Positions 57,294-64,000 of a DNA stretch of 64,000 bases are shown here, in pieces. How positions within the stretch are numbered: the first letter of the stretch is position 1; the number at the start of each line of letters is the position of its first letter. Origin of the DNA: Burkholderiales bacterium GJ-E10 (lineage in GTDB: Bacteria; Pseudomonadota; Gammaproteobacteria; Burkholderiales; Burkholderiaceae_F). Location: NCBI GenBank assembly GCA_000828975.1, contig AP014683.1, positions 2,809,700 to 2,873,699 of the forward strand, given 5' to 3'. The translations under genes were made by a program, and so were the position numbers. The notes beneath the pieces were generated by a model, which did not search any database, was not told where the DNA came from, and saw only the letters and a program-made list of their open reading frames with translations.

Positions 57294-58333
57294 TCGCAAG
57301 ACGTCGGTTGGCCGCGGCCGTGGTGATCGCGGCAGCGCTGGGAACGGGTAGCTGGCTGCTTTACCGGCACCTTCATGCTGCGCCGGAAGGCAGCACGATG
57401 GTGTTCTACGGCGACGTCGACATCCGCGAGGTCCGGCCGGCATTCAACGACAGCGGCGCGGTCACGGCGATGCAGGTCGTCGAGGGCTCGGTGGTGAAAA
57501 AAGGCGAGCTGCTCGCCACGCTCGACGACACGCGGTATGCGGCGCGCCTGGCGCAGGCGCGGGCGCAGGCAGACAGCCTGAAGGCGACGCTCAGGAAGCT
57601 CCTCGACGGCTCGCGCCCGGAGGAGATCGTCCAGGCCCGGGCGACGATGACGGCGCTGCGCGCGATCTATGAAAAGAACAAGGTCGTCTATGCCCGGACC
57701 TTGCGCCTGCTCCCGCATGGGATCGCATCGGTCGAGGACCGCGACAACGCGCGCGCACAGCTCGATTCATCGCGCAACGACTTCGAGGCGGCCCGGCAGG
57801 CGTACATCCTGGCGCTCAAAGGACCCCGCGTCGAGGACATCGATGCCGCGCGCACCGCCTATCGGGCCGCCGCCGCGAACGTGGCACTGGCCGAGCGCGA
57901 ATATGCCGACACGCGGCTCTACGCGCCCGCCGACGGCGTGGTCGAGGACCGCATCCTCGAAGCGGGCGACATGGCGTCCCCGGCCACCCCGGTGTACACC
58001 ATCGCACTGACCCAGCCGCTGTGGATCCGGGCCTACGTGCCCGAAGACCAGCTCGGCAAGGTTCGCCTCGGCATGGCCGCGACCGTCACGACCGACAGCT
58101 ATCCGGGCCACAGCTACCGCGGCTGGATCGGCTATCTCTCGCCGACCTCGGAATTCACGCCCAAGACGGTGGAGACGCCGGAACTGCGCACGGCGCTCGT
58201 CTACCAGCTCCGCGTCTACGTATGCAACACGCGCGACGAATTGCGCCTGGGCATGCCGGCGACCGTCCACGTCGACTTGAACCAGGCACCCACCGCGCCC
58301 GGATGCGGGCCTGCCGATGCAAGCCGCCCCTGA
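57290..58333 (+). CDS. HlyD-family membrane fusion protein (YbhG-like)
   Basis: Periplasmic adaptor that links the ABC transporter to the outer-membrane channel. The 347-residue protein has an N-terminal anchor (LAAAVVIAAALGTGSWLL), a split biotinyl-lipoyl domain (GAVTAMQVVEGSVVKKGELLATLDD and RLYAPADGVVEDRILEAGDMASPATPVYTI), and a coiled coil between. The EEIVQARATMTALRAIYEK stretch resembles YbhG and RND/ABC adaptors. Overlaps the OMF gene by four bases and the ATPase gene by 17. Confidence 0.92.
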   Translation: MIARRRLAAAVVIAAALGTGSWLLYRHLHAAPEGSTMVFYGDVDIREVRPAFNDSGAVTAMQVVEGSVVKKGELLATLDDTRYAARLAQARAQADSLKATLRKLLDGSRPEEIVQARATMTALRAIYEKNKVVYARTLRLLPHGIASVEDRDNARAQLDSSRNDFEAARQAYILALKGPRVEDIDAARTAYRAAAANVALAEREYADTRLYAPADGVVEDRILEAGDMASPATPVYTIALTQPLWIRAYVPEDQLGKVRLGMAATVTTDSYPGHSYRGWIGYLSPTSEFTPKTVETPELRTALVYQLRVYVCNTRDELRLGMPATVHVDLNQAPTAPGCGPADASRP

Positions 58334-60104
58334 CACCGACTGGGCACTGCAGCTTGCGGACGTCCGTCGCAGCTTCCGCTCCGGCAAGCGCGTGGTCCAC
58401 GCGGTCGACGGCGTCACCGCCGACATTCCGCGCGGCGCGGTCACGGGGCTGATCGGCCCCGACGGTGCCGGCAAGACCACCTTGATGCGGCTCGTCGCCG
58501 GGCTGCTGCGCGCCGATGCCGGCCAGGTCACGGTGCTCGGCATCGATGTCGAGAAGGATGCGCTCGCCGTGCAGTCCCGCCTGGGATACATGCCCCAGCG
58601 CTTCGGTCTCTACGAGGACCTCACGGTCCAGGAAAACCTCGATCTCTACGCCGATCTCCAGGGCGTACCCAAGGCGGCGCGCAAGGAGCGCTACGCGGCG
58701 CTGCTGCCGATGACGGGGCTCGGTCCGTTCACCGCACGGACCGCCGGGCATCTTTCGGGCGGCATGAAGCAGAAGCTCGGGCTGGCCTGCACGCTCGTCC
58801 AGCCGCCCGAACTGCTGCTGCTCGACGAACCGACGGTCGGCGTCGACCCGGTGTCGCGGCGGGAACTCTGGCAGATCATCGATCGCCTGACCGCAGAATC
58901 GCACACGACGGTCCTCTTCAGCACCGCGTATCTCGATGAAGCCGAACGGTGCCAGCGGGTGTTGCTGATGCACGAAGGTCGCCTGCTGGGCAGCGGCCCG
59001 CCGTCGTCGTTCACGGCGGAAATGGCCGGACGCAGCTACTTCGCCTCGGCCGCGCTGGCGCGCCGGCCCCTGCAGGCGCGGCTTGCGCAGGCGCCCGGCA
59101 TCCTCGACGCCGTGATCCAGGGCAGCCGGGTGCGGGTGGTCACCGCCGGGGCAGAACCGCCCGACGCCGCGCATCTCGCCGGCATCGGCGACCTGTCGCT
59201 CGTGCCAACCGCCCCCCGCTTCGAAGACAGTTTCGTCGCGCGGCTGCGCGCGCAGGAGCATGCGTCGGCGGCGGCGGGGCGCACCGCGGCTCCCGAACCA
59301 TCGACGAGCGCGGCCGGCGGTGCCGGCGACGCCGCCGCAGCGGGCGGGCCGGCGGTGATCCACGTCGAACACCTCACGCGACGGTTCGGCGCCTTCGTCG
59401 CCGTCGACGACGTATCGTTCCAGGTCGCCCGAGGCGAAATCTTCGGACTCCTGGGCGCCAACGGCGCCGGCAAGACCACCACCTTCCGCATGTTGTGCGG
59501 CCTGCTTCCGCCTTCAGAGGGCACGCTGCGCGTCGCAGGGTTCGATCTGCGCCACTCGGCCGCCACGGCGCGCGCGCGGATCGGATACATGGCGCAGAAA
59601 TTCTCGCTCTACGCCGATCTGTCGGTTGGGCAGAACCTGCGGTTCTTCAGCAGCGCCTACCGTCTCATCGGCGCGCGGCAGCGGACCCGGATCGACTGGG
59701 CGCTCGACGAATTCGAGTTGCGGCCCATGATCGACGCCACCGCCCGCGACCTGCCCCTGGGCTACAAGCAGCGGCTGGCGCTGGCCTGCGCGCTGATGCA
59801 CGAGCCCGATATCCTGTTCCTCGACGAGCCGACATCGGGCGTCGACCCGCTGGCGCGGCGGGAGTTCTGGCGGCGCATCAACGCCCTCGCGGAATCGGGC
59901 GTGACCGTGCTGGTGACCACCCATTTCATGGAAGAGGCGGAGTATTGCGACCGACTGGTGATCATGGCCACCGGCCGCGTGCTCACGGAAGGCACGCCGG
60001 ACGCGATCAAGGCCGCCGCGCGCCGCGCGGACCGCCCCGATCCGACCATGGAAGACGCCTTCATTTCCGTCATCGAGGCGGCCGACGCGCCGGTGGCGGC
60101 ATGA
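58317..60104 (+). CDS. ABC transporter, two fused ATPase domains (YbhF-like)
   Basis: Energises the efflux system. The 595-residue protein carries two nucleotide-binding domains. First: Walker A GPDGAGKTT, signature LSGGMKQK, Walker B LLLLDEPTVGVDP. Second: Walker A GANGAGKTT, signature LPLGYKQR, Walker B ILFLDEPTSGVDP. The second signature lacks the canonical SGGQ but this substitution is usual in YbhF-type proteins. A linker of about 40 Ala/Gly-rich residues joins them. Overlaps both neighbours, so the operon is tightly coupled. Confidence 0.94.
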   Translation: MQAAPDTDWALQLADVRRSFRSGKRVVHAVDGVTADIPRGAVTGLIGPDGAGKTTLMRLVAGLLRADAGQVTVLGIDVEKDALAVQSRLGYMPQRFGLYEDLTVQENLDLYADLQGVPKAARKERYAALLPMTGLGPFTARTAGHLSGGMKQKLGLACTLVQPPELLLLDEPTVGVDPVSRRELWQIIDRLTAESHTTVLFSTAYLDEAERCQRVLLMHEGRLLGSGPPSSFTAEMAGRSYFASAALARRPLQARLAQAPGILDAVIQGSRVRVVTAGAEPPDAAHLAGIGDLSLVPTAPRFEDSFVARLRAQEHASAAAGRTAAPEPSTSAAGGAGDAAAAGGPAVIHVEHLTRRFGAFVAVDDVSFQVARGEIFGLLGANGAGKTTTFRMLCGLLPPSEGTLRVAGFDLRHSAATARARIGYMAQKFSLYADLSVGQNLRFFSSAYRLIGARQRTRIDWALDEFELRPMIDATARDLPLGYKQRLALACALMHEPDILFLDEPTSGVDPLARREFWRRINALAESGVTVLVTTHFMEEAEYCDRLVIMATGRVLTEGTPDAIKAAARRADRPDPTMEDAFISVIEAADAPVAA

Positions 60105-61222
60105 GCCCGTCGGCCGCCCGCCTGCTCGCGCTGGTACGCAAGGAATTCATCCAGATCTGGCGCGATCCCTCCTCGCTGGCGATCGCGTTCGTCCTGCCGG
60201 CCGTGCTGCTGCTGATCTTCGGCTACGGCGTCTCCCTCGACGCCCGCAACGTCCCGGTGGGACTGGTGGCCGACGCCCCCGACGCAACCACCGCCAGCTT
60301 CACCGCGGCGTTCGCGCATTCGCCCTATTTCCTGCCGCGGAAATACGCGGGCATCCACGATGCCGAACGCGCAATGGCCCGGCACGAGGTCAACGGCATC
60401 GTCTGGCTGCGGTCCGACTTCACACGGCGCGCCGATTCCTACGGCGCCGCGCCGATCGGCGTCATCGTCAACGGCGTCGACGCCAACACCGCGCGGATCG
60501 TCGAAGGGTACGTGCAGCAGGTCTGGTCGACCTGGCTCGCGGCCCGCGCGCAGGACGCCGGAAAGCCCCTGGAACTGCCGCTCGCCGTGCAACCCGAGGT
60601 GCGGTTCAACCCGGCGGTGCGCAGCCGGGACTATCTGGTGCCCGGCCTGATCGCGATGATCATGACGCTCACCGGCGCACTGCTGACCGCGCTAGTCATC
60701 GCGCGCGAGTGGGAGCGCGGCACGATGGAGGCGCTGATGGTCACCCGCGTGCGCATGCGGGAGATCGTGCTGGCCAAGCTGATTCCGTATTTCGTGCTGG
60801 GCATGGGGGGCATGGCTGCATCGGTCGCGATGGCGGTGTTCCTGTTCCGGGTGCCGCTGCACGGATCGATACTCGTGCTCACCGCGACGTCGGCGCTGTT
60901 CATGCTCGCCGCTCTGGGCATGGGGCTGCTGATCTCCAGCTTCGCCCGCAACCAGTTCGTCGCCGGGCAGATCGCCATCATCACGGCGTTCCTGCCGGCG
61001 TTCATCCTTTCGGGGTTCGTCTTCGACATCGACAGCATGCCGCAGCCGATCCGGATCCTGACGCACATCGTCGCCGCGCGCTATTTCGTCGCGATCCTGC
61101 AATCGATCTTCCTGGCGGGCGACGTCCGCTCGGTGATCGTTCCCAACGCGATCGCGCTGGCGGCCATGGCGGCCATCTTCCTGACGCTGGTGCGCGCAAG
61201 CGCCCGCAAGCGTCTCGACTGA
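60101..61222 (+). CDS. ABC-2 type permease, first (YbhS-like)
   Basis: Inner-membrane subunit of 373 residues. One N-terminal membrane helix (SLAIAFVLPAVLLLIFGYGVSL), a periplasmic domain of about 140 residues, then five helices (GLIAMIMTLTGALLTALVIAREWERGTMEALMVTRV). The EWERGTMEALM motif is typical of ABC-2 permeases. ATGA overlap with the ATPase gene. Confidence 0.92.
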   Translation: MSPSAARLLALVRKEFIQIWRDPSSLAIAFVLPAVLLLIFGYGVSLDARNVPVGLVADAPDATTASFTAAFAHSPYFLPRKYAGIHDAERAMARHEVNGIVWLRSDFTRRADSYGAAPIGVIVNGVDANTARIVEGYVQQVWSTWLAARAQDAGKPLELPLAVQPEVRFNPAVRSRDYLVPGLIAMIMTLTGALLTALVIAREWERGTMEALMVTRVRMREIVLAKLIPYFVLGMGGMAASVAMAVFLFRVPLHGSILVLTATSALFMLAALGMGLLISSFARNQFVAGQIAIITAFLPAFILSGFVFDIDSMPQPIRILTHIVAARYFVAILQSIFLAGDVRSVIVPNAIALAAMAAIFLTLVRASARKRLD

Positions 61223-61227
61223 CCACC

Positions 61228-62337
61228 ATGTGGCGCCAGATTCTCGCACTGATCCGGAAGGAGCTGCTCGCGGTGCTGCGCGACGCGCGCAGCCGCACGG
61301 TGCTGATCGGCCCGCCTCTGGTGCAGCTCCTGGTGTTCGGCTACGCCGCGAGCTTCGACATCAATCATGTACCGATCGCCGTGTTCAATCAGGACCACAG
61401 CCAGCCGTCGCGCGACCTGATCGCCCGGTTCGCCGGGTCGCCGACGTTCTCGGTCGAAGCAACCATCCGGAGCGACGAGCCGATCAACCGCCTCATCGAC
61501 GAACGCCGCGTACAGATGGTCCTGGTGATCGATTCGAACTTCACACGTGACCTGCTGGTCCACCGGCCCGCACGCATGCAGATGATCGTCGACGGCCGCA
61601 ACTCGAACACGGCGCTCCTGATCGAGAGCTACGCCAACACGATCCTCAACGACTTCGCGCTCGCATGGTCCGCCGACCATGGCGGGCCGCCGATGCCCGC
61701 GGTGCTCGACATCCGCACCCGCTACAACCCGACGCTCACCTCGCGCTGGTTCATCGTGCCGGGCATCGTCGCGCTGCTCACCATGGTGGTGACCCTGCTC
61801 GTGGTCGGCCTGTCGGTGGCGCGCGAGCGCGAGATGGGGACCTTCGACCAGCTCCTCGTCACGCCGCTGCGGCAGATCGACATCCTGCTCGGAAAGGGCC
61901 TGCCCGGCATGCTCATCGGGACGATCGAGGCGACCATCATCATCACGGCGGCGGTGTTCTGGTTCCATGTGCCGCTGCGCGGCAGCCTGCTGCCGCTTTA
62001 CTTCGGGATGCTGCTGTTCGTGCTCGCGGTCACCGGCATCGGGCTGGCGATTTCCGCGCTCGCGGCAACCCAGCAGCAGGCCCTGCTCGGCGCGTTCCTC
62101 TTCATCGTTCCCTCGGTGATCCTCTCGGGATTCGCGACGCCCATCGCCAACATGCCGATGTGGATCCAGCACCTCACCTTGGTCAACCCCATGCGCTATT
62201 TCCTGATCATCGTGCGCAGCGTCTTTCTCGAAGGAGCGGGGTTCGCCGATCTCGCTCCGCAGTTCTGGCCGATGGCCGCGATCGGCGTCGTCACCCTGTC
62301 GATGGCTGGCTGGCTGTTTCGCAAGCGGGTGGTCTGA
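61228..62337 (+). CDS. ABC-2 type permease, second (YbhR-like)
   Basis: Second permease, 369 residues, paralogous to the first: N-terminal helix (SRTVLIGPPLVQLLVFGYAASFD), periplasmic domain, and C-terminal helices with EREMGTFDQLLVTPLRQIDILLGK. Begins five bases after the first permease. The two permeases should heterodimerise with the fused ATPase and, with the HlyD adaptor and OMF, form an export pump like YbhFGRS. Substrate unknown, possibly drugs or cationic dyes. Confidence 0.92.
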   Translation: MWRQILALIRKELLAVLRDARSRTVLIGPPLVQLLVFGYAASFDINHVPIAVFNQDHSQPSRDLIARFAGSPTFSVEATIRSDEPINRLIDERRVQMVLVIDSNFTRDLLVHRPARMQMIVDGRNSNTALLIESYANTILNDFALAWSADHGGPPMPAVLDIRTRYNPTLTSRWFIVPGIVALLTMVVTLLVVGLSVAREREMGTFDQLLVTPLRQIDILLGKGLPGMLIGTIEATIIITAAVFWFHVPLRGSLLPLYFGMLLFVLAVTGIGLAISALAATQQQALLGAFLFIVPSVILSGFATPIANMPMWIQHLTLVNPMRYFLIIVRSVFLEGAGFADLAPQFWPMAAIGVVTLSMAGWLFRKRVV

Positions 62338-62583
62338 CCGCTGCGGACGGCGCCGGCGATCCAATGCGGGCCCTCCCGCGCCGCCGCGGAACTCCCCCGG
62401 GCGCCAGCAGTCTGAATGATTACCGCCCCCATCGCGGCGCATGCGACGAGCATGACGCCGGGAAGCGGGGAGACTGGCTCCCTGCGTGGAGCAGCGGGGC
62501 CGGCGCCTGACGGTGCCAAGCGCGGCGAGTCCGTCGGGCGTGGGGTCGTGTGTGCTCGCCGCGATGCGGAAGGGAGGCCCCAA

Positions 62584-62880
62584 ATGCGCAACGTACTGAA
62601 AATTTCCCTCTTGGCCGCCGCAGCGCTGCTCGCCTCGGGTGTCCAGGCCAAGACGATGGCCATGCCCACCGACCAGCAGATCACGGCCACCGTCCAGCAG
62701 CAGATCGACAACGATCCGGCGTTTGCCGCCGATCCGATCCACGTGACGACGGATCATGGCGTGGTCACGCTGAGCGGCATCGTCGACGCGCGGTATGAAC
62801 GCCACATCGCGAAGAAACTCGCCTGCCGGGTGGTCGGCGTCAAGGCCGTCGATGCGGATCTCGGAGTCGTGAACAACTGA
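62584..62880 (+). CDS. BON-domain periplasmic protein
   Basis: A 98-residue secreted protein with a signal peptide (NVLKISLLAAAALLASGVQA) and one BON domain (DQQITATVQQQIDNDPAFAADPIHVTTDHGVVTLSGIVDARYERHIAKKLA). BON domains bind phospholipid or envelope surfaces, as in OsmY. The ATG is preceded by GGGAGG. The 246 bp ahead of it show no gene and could hold its promoter. Confidence 0.88.
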   Translation: MRNVLKISLLAAAALLASGVQAKTMAMPTDQQITATVQQQIDNDPAFAADPIHVTTDHGVVTLSGIVDARYERHIAKKLACRVVGVKAVDADLGVVNN

Positions 62881-62978
62881 TCGGCCCCGCGGGCGGCCCG
62901 AGGCCGCCCGTACGCGCCGGCCCGGGAAGATCGGGCACCCCCATCTCCGACGCCGGACAGTCCGTTGAAAAACGACAG

Positions 62979-63806
62979 CTACGGTGCGTTCTTGTACAAC
63001 ATGTACAACGCCACCGTGACCACCACGCCGGCGAAGATCCAGTTCAAGGTGCCCTTGCCGTTGCGCCCGAGCCGGGTGGCGGCGCGGGTGCCGATCCAGC
63101 CGCCGACGATGCCGCCGGCGATGAACTGCAGGGCCACCCGCCAGTCGAGCATTCCCGAGCGGGCATAGTTCAGCGCCGTGGTCAGGCCGAACGTGCCCAC
63201 CGAGATCAGCGAGGTCCCCACCGCGCTGACCATGGGCATTCCCGTCGGCAGCGCCAGGCCGGGGACGATCAGAAACCCGCCCCCGATGCCGAAGAATCCG
63301 GAGAACGCGCCGGCCAGGGCCGCCGAGCCGGCGAGGCGGGCGGCGCACAGGCCCTCGCTGCACTGCGCCTTCGCCTTCTCCAGCATCGCGGCCATGGCGC
63401 GCTGACGCACCATCAGGACCGCGATCCCGAGCATCAACAGCGCGAACAGGAACAGCAGGCGCCGGCCATCGACGGCCTTGCCGATGCTCGAGCCGACAAA
63501 GGCCATCGCCGCGCCGACTACCGCGAACAGGATGCCCTGTCGCCATCGTACGTTGCCGGCCCGTGCATGCAGCGCCAAGTTGGCATAGGCGTTCATCGAG
63601 ACGGCGAACGCGGTGGTGCCGATCACCACATGCGGATCGGGGTATCCGACGAGATACAACAGGAGCGGCACGGCGAGGATGGATCCGCCCCCGCCGATGA
63701 TGCCGAGGGTGAAGCCGACCGCGCTGCCGGAGAGCACGGTCAGCACATGCTGCGCGGCGGTGAGCGTGACGCCGGCGGCGTGGGGAAGATGGGCGACGAA
63801 ATCCAT
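62979..63806 (-). CDS. TauE/SafE-family sulphite/organosulphur or metabolite exporter
   Basis: An inner-membrane permease of 275 residues with two sets of four hydrophobic segments. Typical blocks are FTLGIIGGGGSILAVPLLLYLVG, AVSMNAYANL, FSGFFGIGGGFLIVPGL and SLISVGTFGLTTALNYA. A middle cytoplasmic loop (MLEKAKAQCSEGLC) carries two cysteines. Substrate cannot be read from sequence; relatives move sulphite or sulphonates. ATG at 63806 is the likely start. Confidence 0.88.
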   Translation of the reverse strand: MDFVAHLPHAAGVTLTAAQHVLTVLSGSAVGFTLGIIGGGGSILAVPLLLYLVGYPDPHVVIGTTAFAVSMNAYANLALHARAGNVRWRQGILFAVVGAAMAFVGSSIGKAVDGRRLLFLFALLMLGIAVLMVRQRAMAAMLEKAKAQCSEGLCAARLAGSAALAGAFSGFFGIGGGFLIVPGLALPTGMPMVSAVGTSLISVGTFGLTTALNYARSGMLDWRVALQFIAGGIVGGWIGTRAATRLGRNGKGTLNWIFAGVVVTVALYMLYKNAP

Positions 63807-63895
63807 GGCGGCAGCAGGATAGCCGGTTGAACTGCATCGCGCCGTCGACCAGCGGAAAAATTGACCGATTTCATGCATTCGCATACGCTCTGGCT

Positions 63896-64000
63896 GTGAT
63901 CTCGCTTGCCGCCCCCACCCCCCGCAACCTTCGTTGCGCCCTGCCGCTGGCCCGACTAGCGCTGGGCCGGGGTCTGCCTGCGCGCCACGACGTCTCCGCG
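63896..64000 (+). CDS. possible start of a further gene (cut by window edge)
   Basis: From a GTG at 63896 the frame stays open to the window end (35 codons: VISLAAPTPRNL...). TTGACC at 63861-63866 could serve as a -35 box. No domain can be read and no ribosome binding site is seen. Kept only as a hint. Confidence 0.25.
   Translation, partial: MISLAAPTPRNLRCALPLARLALGRGLPARHDVSA

Overview
This is a GC-rich (roughly two thirds G+C by eye), gene-dense bacterial chromosome segment. The protein families and several gene neighbourhoods point to a betaproteobacterium, probably Burkholderiales: gatCAB divergent from mreBCD; STAS protein-hslV-hslU near argB and slmA; ttcA-folB-SDR; slt-NDUFA9-like-lplT-cca; a SAH riboswitch in front of ahcY-metF; and metK divergent from two LPS-type acyltransferases. 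No rRNA, tRNA, CRISPR array, prophage or insertion sequence was seen. The genus cannot be fixed from the sequence alone.

Layout. 1-5 kb: the C-terminally cut PAS-PAS-GGDEF-EAL protein, the nitric-oxide sensor NsrR with an apparently NsrR-controlled divergent small RNA, then glnK-amtB behind a sigma-54 promoter. 5-13 kb: ubiK, comM, the amidotransferase gatCAB and the shape genes mreBCD. 13-19 kb: a membrane-anchored MASE3-PAS-PAS-GGDEF-EAL protein and two tandem porin paralogues. 19-29 kb: a Cys-rich lipoprotein, a DUF1801 protein with a histone-like tail, a double-STAS protein, the HslVU protease with an overlapping diguanylate cyclase, argB, sppA and slmA. 29-38 kb: DUF302, a VIT-type transporter, ttcA-folB-SDR, metE/metR, a MidA-like methyltransferase, carbonic anhydrase and a lipoprotein. 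38.6-40.1 kb is a small accessory patch: a ParDE-type toxin-antitoxin pair and a DUF559 nuclease gene bracketed by REP-like palindromes. 40-48 kb: an outer-membrane protein, a truncated haemoglobin, and an overlapping cca-lplT-epimerase set with slt. 47.5-54.8 kb is a methyl-cycle block (metF, ahcY, metK) with an HD-GYP gene and two acyltransferases. 55.6-62.3 kb is a five-gene overlapping efflux operon (OMF, HlyD, double ATPase, two ABC-2 permeases). The end holds a BON protein and a TauE/SafE permease.

How it fits together. Methionine and SAM metabolism is controlled in three ways: MetR boxes at metE/metR, a SAH riboswitch on ahcY-metF, and, by my reading, a SAM-II-like riboswitch with an inserted hairpin upstream of metK. 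Four proteins of c-di-GMP turnover are present (three with GGDEF domains, one HD-GYP); all three GGDEF domains keep an RxxD inhibitory site, while the HD-GYP protein has lost its catalytic HD histidine. NsrR, glnK-amtB and the truncated haemoglobin suggest a life with changing nitrogen and oxygen supply.

The items I would look at first are the NsrR-linked small RNA at about 1933-2040, the SAM-II-like element at 52803-52885, and the association of the DUF559 gene with REP-like palindromes at 39.5-40.03 kb.
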